A stretch of 64,000 bases of DNA from assembly GCF_003952485.1 (NCBI RefSeq), contig NZ_CP034447.1, positions 6,028,501-6,092,500 on the forward strand, given 5' to 3'. The stretch comes from Mesorhizobium sp. M1E.F.Ca.ET.045.02.1.1. Its GTDB lineage: Bacteria > Pseudomonadota > Alphaproteobacteria > Rhizobiales > Rhizobiaceae. A program made the translations under genes and the position numbers. Of the stretch, positions 54,166 to 62,123 are shown one piece after another. The stretch's first letter is position 1, and the number at the start of each line of letters is the position of its first letter. Under the pieces are notes generated by a model. That model had not been told where the DNA came from. It saw only the letters and a list, made by a program, of their open reading frames with translations, and ran no database searches.

Positions 54166-55392
54166 TCAGGAGGTGAAAGCCAGCCAGGCCGTGCCGGCGA
54201 GGAGAGTCAGCAAGGTCAGCGGCAGGCCGACCTTGAAGAAGGCGGAGAAGGACAGTTCCTTGCCCGCCGCTTTCGCCTGCTCGGCGACGATGAGATTGGC
54301 GACGGAGCCGAGCAGGGTGAAATTGCCGGCGAGCGTCGAGCTCATCGCCACGACCAGCCAGGCGCGCTCAGGGTTTCCGAGGCCCGGGATGAAGGGCCTC
54401 AGCGCCAGCACCGCCGGCACGTTGCTCATGATGTTGGAAAGCACCGCCGTGAAGCCGGAGAGCCGCCAGACGTTGTCGAGACCGATAGTCTTCGCCCAGG
54501 CGACCATGTCGGGAGTGAGCAGCGTGCGCTCGGCGCCCGCCACGACCACGAACAAGCCGGCGAACATGAACAGCAGCGGGCCGTCGATCTCGCGGTAGAT
54601 GCGGTGCGGCTTGATCGCGCGGGTGACAAGCAGGAAGGCGCCAGCGATCAGCGCCGCCTTGGCGACAGGCACGCCGGCAAAGAAGGCAATGGCCAGCGCC
54701 ACGCAGACGATGGTCGCTTTGAGCACCTGGCCGGGCAGCATACGGCCGCGATAGACCTCGGGGCTGAGCTCCACCGTGCGGGAGAATTCAGCGCGGTAGA
54801 CGATGCGGATGATGACGATGACGGCGATAAGGCCGAACAGCGCGACAGGCGCGAGCGCCGCCGAAAAGGCCGGATAGGAAATGCCCGACAGCGCGCCGAT
54901 CACCATGTTCTGCGGGTTGCCGGTGATGGTGGCGACGCTGCCGCAGTTGGAGGCTGTGCAGGTGGCGATGAGGTAGGGAACCGGATTGCGGTTTATGACG
55001 CGGGTGACGTGGACGACGATCGGCGCCATCACCAGGCAGATCGCGTCATTGACCAGGAAGGCCGAGAGCACGCCGGTCAGAAGCGTCACCATGATCAGAA
55101 GCATGAAGGGCGCGTGCGCATGCTCGATGGCGAAACCGCCCAGCGCGCGGAAGGCGCCGGAAACGTTGAGATGCGCCACCACGATCATCATGCCAAGCAA
55201 GAGCGTGATGGTGTCGAAATTGATGGCGCGGTAGGCGTCTTCCATACCGATCGCGCCGATAGCGATCATGGCGGCGCCGCCGAGCAGCGCGATGCCGGCG
55301 CGATCGAGGCGCAGGCCGGGAATGCGGCCGACAGCAACCCCGGCATAGGTGGCTACCAGGATGAAAAGCACGCCCGCGCCGGTCCATGTCAT
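54166..55392 (-). CDS. Anion transporter of the ArsB/NhaD superfamily
   Basis: A 408-residue membrane protein with about eleven hydrophobic segments. The ion-transporter hallmarks are LLLGMMIVVAHLNVSGAFRALG, LLTGVLSAFLVNDAICLVMAPIVV, SNCGSVATITGNPQNMVIG and LSNIMSNVPAVLAL with TLAGNFTLLGSVANLIVAEQA. The ND and GNP motifs are those of the IT superfamily (ArsB, NhaD, CitM, SLC13-like). Substrate may be arsenite, an organic anion or sodium; no ars or sugar gene next to it decides this. Confidence 0.88.
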   Translation of the reverse strand: MTWTGAGVLFILVATYAGVAVGRIPGLRLDRAGIALLGGAAMIAIGAIGMEDAYRAINFDTITLLLGMMIVVAHLNVSGAFRALGGFAIEHAHAPFMLLIMVTLLTGVLSAFLVNDAICLVMAPIVVHVTRVINRNPVPYLIATCTASNCGSVATITGNPQNMVIGALSGISYPAFSAALAPVALFGLIAVIVIIRIVYRAEFSRTVELSPEVYRGRMLPGQVLKATIVCVALAIAFFAGVPVAKAALIAGAFLLVTRAIKPHRIYREIDGPLLFMFAGLFVVVAGAERTLLTPDMVAWAKTIGLDNVWRLSGFTAVLSNIMSNVPAVLALRPFIPGLGNPERAWLVVAMSSTLAGNFTLLGSVANLIVAEQAKAAGKELSFSAFFKVGLPLTLLTLLAGTAWLAFTS

Positions 55393-55598
55393 TGCCGGAA
55401 GATCCCGTTACCTGCCCTTGCCCGGCGGAATCTGCTCGGGCGCTCTTTGCCGGACCACCTTTAGCAAGGGCGGCGCAAAGGGGAAGCGTCGACCGATGAA
55501 ACTTTCGTCATCCGTCGCCGGGCTTTTATATCGCGGATGGCTAATGTAATATTTTCCAAAAAACCGGGCCGACTATCCAGTCGTTGGGGATCAAACGG

Positions 55599-55820
55599 AT
55601 GAACACGGTCGTTGAGGCGGAGCATCGCGTCTCGCCCGAGGAAAAGCCGATGCCCTCGATAGAGTGCCGGCGCTGCCACGGCGCCAGGAAAGTCTTCGTT
55701 TGCGAACGCTGGGTCAGTTCCAACGGTCATTGCTGCCCGGAAGGGACACACCGGCTGAACTGCCCAGGGCAAAGTATGGCGTGCCTCGAATGCGGCGGAC
55801 ACGAAGGCAAAAACGACTGA
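55599..55820 (+). CDS. Small cysteine-rich zinc-ribbon-like protein
   Basis: A 73-residue protein. It has CRRCHGARKVFVCERW, HCCPEGTHRLNC and ACLECGGHEG: eight cysteines in pairs, with CxxCxG elements like those of DnaJ zinc fingers. It probably folds around one or two zinc ions. ATG at 55599 is preceded by GGGGA; an in-frame TTG at 55584 precedes it. No known family name can be given. It is divergent from the anion transporter. Confidence 0.6.
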   Translation: MNTVVEAEHRVSPEEKPMPSIECRRCHGARKVFVCERWVSSNGHCCPEGTHRLNCPGQSMACLECGGHEGKND

Positions 55821-55956
55821 CCGGTCGCGCCGCCCAGCCGAAGCCGGCGGGCGCTCCGGGCGATGGCACCAGGGCGCCGCTCAAAAGACTTGCGGTGTTC
55901 CGGCGGCGATCCATACTCGTTACCGAAAAGTCCATGACTGGAATCCCGGTACCTCC

Positions 55957-56247
55957 ATGAAAAGCCTGTCGATCATTCTTACTGCCGGCACGATCTTGTG
56001 GGCAACGTGCGCCGCTCATGCCCGACCTGACACACGCGCCATGAGCTGCGCCGAGGCGCAGGCGCTGATCCAGAGCCGGCACGCCGCGGTGCTGACCACC
56101 GGGCCCAACACCTATGATCGTTTCGTGCGCCAGTTCGGCAATGAGTGCGACTGGCCGGAGGTGCCGATCTCGGTCGCGATTCCGACCCGCGACGGTCCAT
56201 GCCGCGTCTACCGCTGCGAGGAACCGGTCTTCGACTTCCCCGGTTGA
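55957..56247 (+). CDS. Small secreted protein of unknown function
   Basis: A 96-residue protein with a signal peptide (LSIILTAGTILWATCAAHA). The mature part starts RPDTRAMSCAEAQALIQSRHAAVLTTGPNTYDRFV and has cysteines in NECDWPE and GPCRVYRCEEP, suggesting disulfide bonds in the periplasm. Similar short rhizobial secreted proteins with 'SCxxAxxLVxxxGAVVLxTGxxTYDRFV' are common but uncharacterised. The ribosome site is weak. Confidence 0.72.
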   Translation: MKSLSIILTAGTILWATCAAHARPDTRAMSCAEAQALIQSRHAAVLTTGPNTYDRFVRQFGNECDWPEVPISVAIPTRDGPCRVYRCEEPVFDFPG

Positions 56248-56340
56248 GTGACGCTTCCACCTGCAGTGCGGAACCGTTGCGGCGGCGCTCGAATTGTAGC
56301 GGTTAGCGATCCCGCGAGACCGGCTGCAGGAGGAACGGCC

Positions 56341-56793
56341 ATGTCCAACGATATCATCCGCAGCGGCAGTTGCCTGTGCGGCGGCGTGCAATTCCGGGTA
56401 ACCGGCGAGCCGCTGAGGGTCGGCCTTTGCCATTGCAAGGACTGCCGCAAGACCAGCGGCTCGGTCTTTCACGCCTTTGCCGTGTGGCCGCGCCAAGCTT
56501 TCGAAAGCACTGGAATCACCAGCACCTATGGCGATCGCAGCTTCTGTCCGACCTGCGGCAGCCGTGTGCCGTCCGTCGGAGAGGACGAGGTCGAGGTGAT
56601 GATCGGCAGCCTCGACGTCGCGCCAACCGAAGGGCTGGTGCCCAGCTACGAACTGTGGATTGGCCGCCGCGAGCACTGGTTGCATCCCCTGCCCGAGGCG
56701 CGTCAGTTCGACCATGACAGGATTGCCGACGATTCGGCGGCCGATGGTGGCGAACCGGAGACGGGCGGGGAGCCACATCGGCGTTCAGCCTAG
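56341..56793 (+). CDS. GFA/CENP-V family zinc-binding protein
   Basis: A 150-residue GFA protein. It has GSCLCGGVQFRVTG, GLCHCKDCRKTSGSVFHAFAVWP and FCPTCGSRVPS, the full set of zinc cysteines. The C-terminal LDVAPTEGLVPSYELWIGRREHWL is also family-typical. AGGAGG lies 8 bp before the ATG at 56341. Activity on glutathione adducts is possible but not shown for most members. It is a second GFA gene besides that at 1-254. Confidence 0.88.
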   Translation: MSNDIIRSGSCLCGGVQFRVTGEPLRVGLCHCKDCRKTSGSVFHAFAVWPRQAFESTGITSTYGDRSFCPTCGSRVPSVGEDEVEVMIGSLDVAPTEGLVPSYELWIGRREHWLHPLPEARQFDHDRIADDSAADGGEPETGGEPHRRSA

Positions 56794-57357
56794 GTCTTGG
56801 CGCCGGCAAGGCTTAAGTCCGATGCCAGAGAGAGCTTCGGTTTCAGTGAGTCGGCAATGTGTCCGGAAATGGTCGGCCGCTGACCCGCGAGGCCCTATCT
56901 TCTTCCTGAAGTACGCGCATTTTCAACCACCGGTCGGTTTGCCGGAGCGACAACGGCCGTTAGCATCCCGGGCGCGGCGAAACCTTTTGGAGGCCGCTTT
57001 GGCCGGCGCGGCTCAGGCAACACACCAGCATTGCCGCGCCGGCCTTGCAAAATAGATAGAATGTCCAGCCTTGGCACGCATCCAGGCGAATACAACTTTA
57101 AGATTATTTTGAATGGCGCGGTTTTTGCCCATCGCGGGAAGCGCCAAGCTTCAGTTGCAGCAGCGAAGTGAAAATTGTTTCGGCAAGAGAAAATTTATTC
57201 ATCATTCGTATTTTCTGGTTATGCCAACCATGCCATCAAACTATGTAAGCAAGCAGCGGTCCCTATGATTTTCTGCCTTGTACAAATGCCATCTTTGTTT
57301 CTTTGGGATTTTGCGACATAGTACTGGCGAATCTTGAAACCGGACGGGGCGGTTTTC
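56794..57357. other. Intergenic region, AT-richer in its right half
   Basis: About 560 bp with no convincing gene. The left part has a 12 bp perfect hairpin (57001-57044). From ~57090 the sequence becomes clearly AT-richer up to the PAS gene, including TTTAAGATTATTTTGAA and AAAATTTATTCATC, so promoters are likely there, but no confident -35/-10 pair was picked. Confidence 0.5.
57001..57044. repeat. Perfect 12 bp inverted repeat
   Basis: GGCCGGCGCGGC (57001-57012) and GCCGCGCCGGCC (57033-57044) are perfect complements with a 20 nt loop. No T-run follows on the plus strand. It may end transcripts from the GFA gene ~200 bp upstream or be an isolated palindrome. Confidence 0.5.
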
Positions 57358-57903
57358 ATGACGTCGGCGCCCGAACGCAGCCGCTACGCGCATATGCGGT
57401 ATCCACCGATCGACGGGTTCTGGACCTGGGATATCAAGCGTGACCGCATCTACGGGGATGCCAATCTATCCGCCTATTTCGACCTGACGCTCGAGGAATT
57501 CTCGCATGGCGCTCCGCTGGAAAGGTGGATGCAAAGCATCGAGCGGGAGGACCGGTCGAGGGTTCGGCTGGCGATCCGCAAGGCGATAGAGCGCAGGTCA
57601 GGCTTCCGCGAAGTCTACAAGGTCCGCTCGGAAAAGATGGGACTGCGCAAGATCCTTGCCGTTGGCCGATGTTATGTCGACGGCATGGGCGAGGCGGCGC
57701 TCTATCCAGGCTGGTTCGTCGATCTGACGCAGGACGCCGCGTGCGAAGAGCATTCGCTGCGCGAAATTCACGACCATGTCGAGCAGGCTCAGGCGATCGC
57801 GCAATCGATCGGGCACGACATGCTGTCTTACCTGCTGGACAACATCCAGGAAGAGATCCGGCAAAGGCTTGGCGAGAAATCGAGGGGGCACAAATCGTCC
57901 TGA
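57358..57903 (+). CDS. PAS domain-containing small protein
   Basis: A 181-residue protein. Residues ~10-120 look like a PAS_3-type sensor: IDGFWTWDIKRDRIYGDANLSAYFDLTLEEFSHGAPLERWMQSIEREDRSRVRLAIRKAIE, then FREVYKVR and KILAVGRCYVD. The C-terminal ~50 residues are helical (HDHVEQAQAIAQSIGHDMLSYLLDNIQEEI) with no kinase or output domain. It may be a stand-alone sensor or partner protein. ATG at 57358 has GGGGCGG upstream; TTG at 57334 is an alternative. Confidence 0.8.
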   Translation: MTSAPERSRYAHMRYPPIDGFWTWDIKRDRIYGDANLSAYFDLTLEEFSHGAPLERWMQSIEREDRSRVRLAIRKAIERRSGFREVYKVRSEKMGLRKILAVGRCYVDGMGEAALYPGWFVDLTQDAACEEHSLREIHDHVEQAQAIAQSIGHDMLSYLLDNIQEEIRQRLGEKSRGHKSS

Positions 57904-57926
57904 AGCGAACCTTGCCAGTTTCTGGG

Positions 57927-58190
57927 CTAGCTTCTGGGCGCGAGCCTTCCGCGCCTGCCGACCTCGGCCGTCACCATGCGCGCGAAATGCGACTGGGGCG
58001 AGCGGCGCTCGATGAGCTTGGCTCGTTCGAGCGCGGCATCGGCATAGAATTCGATCAGCACATTAGCGGCTTTGATGGCGTCGGCCTGCATCCGTCCGAC
58101 ATCGGCCTCCCCACTCGAAGGTTCGCTCCTGGCAATCACGTCAAGCATGGCTTGCAACTTGTCGGGAGTGCTGCCCTCATCTTCGTGCAT
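57927..58190 (-). CDS. Small helical protein of unknown function
   Basis: An 87-residue protein beginning MHEDEGSTPDKLQAMLDVIA, with ADAIKAANVLIEFYADAALERAKLIERR as a central helix. The frame is open to 58316, but 58195-58290 is AT-rich and contains a plausible minus-strand promoter (TTGGAC, 16-17 bp, GATATT), so the internal ATG at 58190 is preferred. No domain recognised. It is convergent with the PAS gene and divergent from the 64-residue protein gene. Confidence 0.55.
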   Translation of the reverse strand: MHEDEGSTPDKLQAMLDVIARSEPSSGEADVGRMQADAIKAANVLIEFYADAALERAKLIERRSPQSHFARMVTAEVGRRGRLAPRS

Positions 58191-58354
58191 GGTCGCTATC
58201 CGATTGGGGCGTAAAATATCGACATTTTTTCGTAATGTCCAACCGGTTTGTTGATCGAGGTCAATGCAACCGGATACGTCCCCACCGTTAATCGCGTCAC
58301 AATCTTCATGCAGCATAGTTAGCCAGATCTACTTCGCAGACATTGGGGACACCG

Positions 58355-58549
58355 ATGGACCAGCCAAGCAAAATGGAAAACCTGCAGTTTGCGCAGGGGA
58401 TATTGCGGGAGCTTCGCCAGAGGGCTGAGGCCGATGGCGAAAAGCTGCTGACCTATCTCATCGACATGGCCTATCTCGAAGCCAGCGACCGCATCCGCGC
58501 CCATTGGATCGGCAGCCACGAAAACGAGAATCGCCGAGCCAAGGGCTGA
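58355..58549 (+). CDS. Small helical protein of unknown function
   Basis: A 64-residue protein, MDQPSKMENLQFAQGILREL followed by EKLLTYLIDMAYLEASDRIR. Its 'AQxI...LLTYLIDMAxxEAxDRI' segment resembles the C-terminal helix of the PAS protein at 57358 (AQAIAQSIGHDMLSYLLDNI), suggesting a shared short helical module. GGGGA lies 6 bp before the ATG. No known family. Confidence 0.65.
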   Translation: MDQPSKMENLQFAQGILRELRQRAEADGEKLLTYLIDMAYLEASDRIRAHWIGSHENENRRAKG

Positions 58550-58567
58550 GTCCGCATGCCGGAACAC

Positions 58568-58600
58568 AAAAAGCCCGCCATGCCTTTCGGCACGGCGGGC
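58568..58600 (-). terminator. Terminator of msrA
   Basis: GCCCGCCATGCC (58573-58584) pairs with GGCACGGCGGGC (58589-58600) with one mismatch and a TTTC loop. On the minus strand it follows the msrA stop and ends in TTTTTGTG. Confidence 0.82.
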
Positions 58601-58638
58601 GTGATCGTGCAAAAGCGGCTGCTGCGTAGCCGCTATTT

Positions 58639-59157
58639 TTATGATGCGGCGGCCTTTTGACGGACCGGAAGCTTCCAGCCCGGCCGGACGAAATGGCAGG
58701 TGTAGCCGTTGGGATAGCGCTCGAGATAATCCTGATGCTCGGGCTCGGCCTCCCAGAAGGGACCGGCCGGAGCGAGGTCGGTGACGACCTTGCCGGGCCA
58801 CAGGCCCGAGGCGTCGACATCGGCGATGGTATCCTCGGCCACCCGCTTCTGCTCGTCGCTGGTGTAGAAGATCGCCGAGCGGTAGCTCATGCCGACATCG
58901 TTGCCCTGGCGGTTCCTGGTCGTCGGGTCGTGGATCTGGAAGAAGAACTCGAGCAGCGTGCGGAAACTGGTCTTGGTCGGATCGAAGATGATCTCGATCG
59001 CCTCGGCATGGGTGCCGTGGTTGCGGTAGGTTGCGTTCGGCACGTCGCCGCCGCTGTAGCCGACACGAGTGGAGATCACGCCGGGGAAGCGACGGATCAA
59101 ATCCTGCATGCCCCAGAAGCAGCCGCCGGCAAGGACCGCACGTTCGGAAGAAGCCAT
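58639..59157 (-). CDS. msrA: Peptide-methionine (S)-S-oxide reductase
   Basis: A 172-residue MsrA that repairs methionine-S-sulfoxide in proteins using thioredoxin. The catalytic motif [13 protein letters not shown] (Cys ~12) is near the N-terminus, followed by [54 protein letters not shown] and the terminal [31 protein letters not shown] precedes the ATG at 59157 at 6 bp. A resolving Cys near the C-terminus (YTCHF) is present. It is a single gene with its own terminator. Confidence 0.96.
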   Translation of the reverse strand: MASSERAVLAGGCFWGMQDLIRRFPGVISTRVGYSGGDVPNATYRNHGTHAEAIEIIFDPTKTSFRTLLEFFFQIHDPTTRNRQGNDVGMSYRSAIFYTSDEQKRVAEDTIADVDASGLWPGKVVTDLAPAGPFWEAEPEHQDYLERYPNGYTCHFVRPGWKLPVRQKAAAS

Positions 59158-59317
59158 GTCAAACCTCCTTTGGATTTCTCCATAGGTGGGGATTGTGGCC
59201 TGCTTCTTCCAGCCGCTCAAGCGTCCGACAGGGTGAGGCAACAGAGCGCGGAGTTACCTGGTCTGCGCCCGATGCTCGCCGGTTGGGAACCGGCGATCAT
59301 CGGTTGCCTGGCCGGCC

Positions 59318-59569
59318 TCACTTAGGCCCCTTATCGCCTCTGCCGTTGTTGCTCCCGCCCTTGTCGCCTCGGCCGTGATCACCCCTGCCTTGGTGGTGGC
59401 TTTCGCCACCCAGGCAGTTGGCATCGCCGACGCCGCAGCAGCGGCCGGCCCAGAGCTTGTTGGTCGGCGTGTTGTCGCATTCGTAGATCTGCTGGCCGGC
59501 CATCGCGGAGCCGCCCAAGGCTGAGACGGCGACAGCGGCGAGAAGTGCATTGCGCAGGATTGCAGTCAT
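59318..59569 (-). CDS. Small secreted Gly-rich protein
   Basis: An 83-residue protein: signal peptide ILRNALLAAVAVSALGGSAMA, then a short cysteine segment (YECDNTPTNKLWAGRCCGVGDANC) and a tail of GRGD-K/H-G repeats (HHQGRGDHGRGDKGGSNNGR). The Gly/Arg/Asp/His tail may bind metals or polyanions; this is speculation. GGAGA lies 6 bp before the ATG. No family recognised. Confidence 0.7.
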   Translation of the reverse strand: MTAILRNALLAAVAVSALGGSAMAGQQIYECDNTPTNKLWAGRCCGVGDANCLGGESHHQGRGDHGRGDKGGSNNGRGDKGPK

Positions 59570-59721
59570 CGGAAAATCTCCATGGGTAGATAGTGTTCAT
59601 TTGCACCCATGCGTCGCCCGGCGGCACAAATTGGTTCACGGAGTTTTCAGAGAATCTGCCGACGGCTTAAGGTCGTCTACGAACAGGCCTGGATTGGCAA
59701 AGTCCGTGCCGGGGGACCACC

Positions 59722-60045
59722 TCATTCTTCCGGCGCCGGCCTGAACCGCCGCACCACCACCTCGAACACGATGTCCGAGATCCACATGGCCGAGACGCCG
59801 ATGAGGAAGGCGGCGGCTAAAGTGGTGGTATCGTCGGCGGCGTCCGGCATCGGCAGGCCGCTCGCCTGAACCCAGGCGGCGACAGGCAGCGTCAGATAGG
59901 CGGCGGCCAAAGCGCCGCAGATCGGCGATGCCACCATCTCGCGCAATTTGTAGCGATGGCGCGAGAGTGCCCTGAGCACCCCGCCGGCGAGACCGGCGGC
60001 CACCACCTGGCCCTTAATGCCAAGCAGATCGAAGATGTCGTGCAT
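59722..60045 (-). CDS. Small membrane protein of the lysis cassette
   Basis: A 107-residue protein with about three hydrophobic segments (IKGQVVAAGLAGGVLRAL, SPICGALAAAYLTLPVAAWV, TTLAAAFLIGVSAMWISDIVFEVVVRR). The size and topology are those of phage holin-like proteins. Its ATG overlaps the stop of the spanin-like lipoprotein gene by 1 bp (TGATG), with GGAGG upstream, so it is translated as part of that cassette. Function inferred from context. Confidence 0.7.
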   Translation of the reverse strand: MHDIFDLLGIKGQVVAAGLAGGVLRALSRHRYKLREMVASPICGALAAAYLTLPVAAWVQASGLPMPDAADDTTTLAAAFLIGVSAMWISDIVFEVVVRRFRPAPEE

Positions 60046-60239
60046 CACGGCCTCCAGCCGCAGAGTTTCTCGCCCTTGCGGTTGTGGGCGAGAAGCGTCC
60101 TCGCTTCCTCGTTCGACAGCGCATCGACCGCCTTGGCGGAGAGCCGCAGCGGCGAGGACATCGCGCAAAAGCCGCTCTTGGCCGTGGCGCAGCCGCTGAG
60201 CGCGGCGGCGAGGACAGCGGCGATCAGTTTTTTGCCCAT
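60045..60239 (-). CDS. o-spanin-like small lipoprotein
   Basis: A 64-residue protein with a lipoprotein signal: MGKKLIAAVLAAALSGCATA, lipobox LSGC. The mature part is short (~48 residues) with a second cysteine pair. Its start lies inside the 3' end of the preceding membrane protein gene (16 bp overlap), the embedded or overlapping arrangement typical of Rz/Rz1 spanin pairs, which fuse inner and outer membranes in phage lysis. Confidence 0.6.
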   Translation of the reverse strand: MGKKLIAAVLAAALSGCATAKSGFCAMSSPLRLSAKAVDALSNEEARTLLAHNRKGEKLCGWRP

Positions 60240-60463
60240 GACCTCAGCTCCATCTTGACCGCATCCGCGGGCAGCGCGCCGACATCGTTATCGACCTGGT
60301 CGGCGATATTGCGGGCCGCCGCTTCACTGGCCGCTTGCCTGGCGCGCTCGGCGCGCGCGCCGGCGAGCCTTTGGTGAAAGCCCCAGCCAAGCGCCGCGAC
60401 AAAGGAGGCCAGGATGCCCAGGATCGCCGGATTGCCGGCGAGGAAGGAGAGTAGCGCCGTCAT
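60224..60463 (-). CDS. i-spanin-like single-span membrane protein
   Basis: A 79-residue protein with an N-terminal transmembrane helix (MTALLSFLAGNPAILGILASFVAALGWGF) followed by a charged helix rich in Ala/Arg/Glu (RLAGARAERARQAASEAAARNIADQVDND), as in Rz-type inner-membrane spanins. ATG at 60463 overlaps the stop of the upstream 32-codon gene (ATGA), which fixes the start. It overlaps the lipoprotein gene by 16 bp. Confidence 0.62.
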   Translation of the reverse strand: MTALLSFLAGNPAILGILASFVAALGWGFHQRLAGARAERARQAASEAAARNIADQVDNDVGALPADAVKMELRSWAKN

Positions 60464-60558
60464 GCCAGCCACCACATGACAAGCGCGCCGATCAGGAGCA
60501 GCGCGCCGATGACCCAGGGCAAGGCCCGGCCGATGAGTTCGGTGAAGACCTCGACCAT
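60460..60558 (-). CDS. 32-residue single-helix membrane peptide
   Basis: MVEVFTELIGRALPWVIGAL followed by LLIGALVMWWLA. The whole product is one transmembrane helix with a short acidic head. GAGGGAG lies 6 bp before its ATG, and its stop overlaps the next start (ATGA), so it is almost certainly translated. Position between a holin-like and a spanin-like gene suggests a holin or antiholin role (inference). Confidence 0.6.
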   Translation of the reverse strand: MVEVFTELIGRALPWVIGALLLIGALVMWWLA

Positions 60559-60569
60559 TTTTTGCTCCC

Positions 60570-60773
60570 TCACTTCGACCAGTGGAACCTTCGGGCGAAC
60601 GCGTACCAGGCCTCGGCGGCGAAGCTGAGCGCCAGGCCGATGCCGGTTTCGAGCGCCACCTGGATGTCAGGATCGGCCGAAAGCGCCGCGGCGTCGCCAG
60701 CGCCGAGCAGGCCGCGCGCGACGAGGACGCCGGCGCCGTAGCGCAGGCCGATGCGGATGATGACGGCGATCAT
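60570..60773 (-). CDS. Holin-like 67-residue membrane protein
   Basis: A small protein: MIAVIIRIGLRYGAGVLVAR, GLLGAGDAAALSADPDIQVAL, ETGIGLALSFAAEAWYAFARRFHWSK. It has two hydrophobic segments with a short acidic link and a basic C-terminus, fitting a class II-like holin. Its ATG overlaps the stop of the endolysin remnant by 4 bp. Notably it is also in frame with the terminase-like ORF upstream, with no stop in between. Confidence 0.65.
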   Translation of the reverse strand: MIAVIIRIGLRYGAGVLVARGLLGAGDAAALSADPDIQVALETGIGLALSFAAEAWYAFARRFHWSK

Positions 60774-61336
60774 TGGCAAAACACTCTGAAGAGATTGCAG
60801 GGAAGATGCGCGGCCCACGCGACGGCCGAGCCGAGCGCCAGAACGATCAAGGCGAAGATGCCGGCAAGGCCGGATGACGGAGACTTTGCCGGCGGCACGG
60901 CGGGCGGTTGTGTCGCGCCCCCGGCAGGCGTCGCAACCGTTGGCGCCTCGCCCGGGGATGCTGGCATCATTGGCGAGGATCCAGGAGGCATTTGCGGTGT
61001 TGCCGACATCAGCAGCGCTTGCCGGCGCACCGAAGCCACGCGCCCGCTCCAGCCTCTGCCGAAGGTCGGCCAGGTTGGCAGCCGCTGGAGGAAGGCGAGC
61101 CGCGCATCGCAAAGCGCATCGATGACAACGCCGGCGGGTTTCGCCCTGGCCGCGGCGAGCGTGGCCGGGCCGATTCTGCCGTCCTGCGCAACGCCGAGCG
61201 CCGCTTGCAGGTATTTCGCCGCCCTGCCCGGCCCGCTGTTCACCGCGAAGTCGAAGACGGCGTAGTCGATGCCGTCGGGGAGCGCGGCGCCAAGGACGGC
61301 ATCCCAATAGAAGCGCCGGTAGGTTCTGATCGGCAT
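60770..61336 (-). pseudogene. Truncated GH108 endolysin (N-acetylmuramidase) remnant
   Basis: About 188 residues. It contains the C-terminal part of the GH108/PG_3 family: YRRFYWDAVLGAALPDGIDYAVFDFAVNSGPGRAAKYLQAALGV, DGRIGPATLAAAR, LPTWPTFGRGWSGRV, then a Pro-rich linker and a C-terminal hydrophobic anchor (GLAGIFALIVLALGSAVAWAA). The family's N-terminal ~60 residues with the catalytic EGGY glutamate are missing; the homology begins right at the join with the terminase-like sequence. It is therefore probably inactive. The stop overlaps the holin-like start. Confidence 0.7.
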
Positions 61337-61694
61337 CGAGGAGCGGGCGGAGCCTCGCTTCGAGGCCGCGGATACGGCTGCGGATCTCTTCATCGCTCAA
61401 CCGGTCGAGACTGTTTTGGTTCGCATCGAGACCTTGCGAGAATTCCTTGGGCAGCATCGTCAGCACGACCTTCAGATACTGGTCGGGCTTTTCCGCCCGC
61501 ACGGCGGCGATCACGCCGGCGCCATGGGCGCGGAAGTCGGCGCGAAGTGCTGCGGCGAAATCATCGCCCAGCGTTTTTTTCGAGCGCTTCGGGCGGGTGG
61601 CAGCCGTGCCGGCCGGCGTCGCTCTTGCGGTCTTCGGCCTTGCGGTTCGGGCACCGGTCGTCCTGCGTCGCGCCTTGCTCGCTCCGTCAGCCAT
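61334..61694 (-). pseudogene. Phage terminase small subunit-like fragment
   Basis: About 120 residues: a basic, Ala/Thr/Arg-rich N-terminus (ASKARRRTTGARTARPKT), then DDFAAALRADFRAHGAGVIAAVRAEKPDQYLKVVLTMLPKEF and LSDEEIRSRIRGLEARL, a pattern common in phage small terminase-like proteins ('xxPxxYLKVVAxLxPK'). At 61335 it runs into the endolysin remnant in a different frame and stays open to 60570, ending in frame with the holin. ATG at 61694 overlaps the upstream gene's end. It looks like one side of a deletion join. Confidence 0.55.
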
Positions 61695-62083
61695 GGGCCG
61701 TCGCATCGGAGACTGGTGCCTTGGCCGTTCGCGCCTTGGCGACCTTGCGCGCCGGTTTCTTGCGCGGCTTTGAGCGAACTGGCCTTGGCGACGCTGCTTC
61801 GCCGATCGAAGCGACCTCAGGAGACGGACCAGACGCTGCCTTCAGCGTCGCCGTAACGGCAGCGATCGCCGAATGGTCCAGGCCCTGGCGCGGAAAGCCG
61901 AAGCCGGCGACCGGCTCGACCGGGCCGCCGCGGACCATGCCGATGCGCACGCCCGGCGCGACTTGCTCGACGCGGCCGGCGCGGCGCGGCGCGGCGCGGC
62001 GCGCCGAAGGATTCGAACTCGCCGATGGCGCTGACGATCTCGGCGCCGTCGTCGCCGGTGATGATGGTGGCATAGCGTGGCAT
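61687..62083 (-). pseudogene. Frameshifted gene with GGCGC pentanucleotide repeat
   Basis: The gene starts MPRYATIITGDDGAEIVSAI and continues GEFESFGAPRR, then meets a GC-rich 5 bp repeat (five copies, 61978-62002). In the current sequence the reading frame is lost there; the sensible continuation GRVEQVAPGVRIGMVRGGPVEPVAGFGFP and a Lys/Arg/Ala-rich tail lie in another frame that ends at 61687. Adding one 5 bp unit makes the whole 402 nt gene continuous (133 residues). No domain recognised. It overlaps the terminase-like start by 8 bp. Confidence 0.65.
61978..62002. repeat. Tandem pentanucleotide repeat (GGCGC) x5
   Basis: Five perfect units of GGCGC in the coding part of the gene starting at 62083. 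Because 5 is not a multiple of 3, a gain or loss of one unit changes the reading frame; six (or three) units would restore the full ORF. Confidence 0.85.
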
Positions 62084-62123
62084 GCAAGACTTCCGCAATT
62101 CAACTGAAAGGTCGAGTTCCCGC

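Noticed and set aside
61978..62002. CRISPR-like or minisatellite array
   Set aside because: Only five 5 bp units without spacers; it is a simple tandem repeat.
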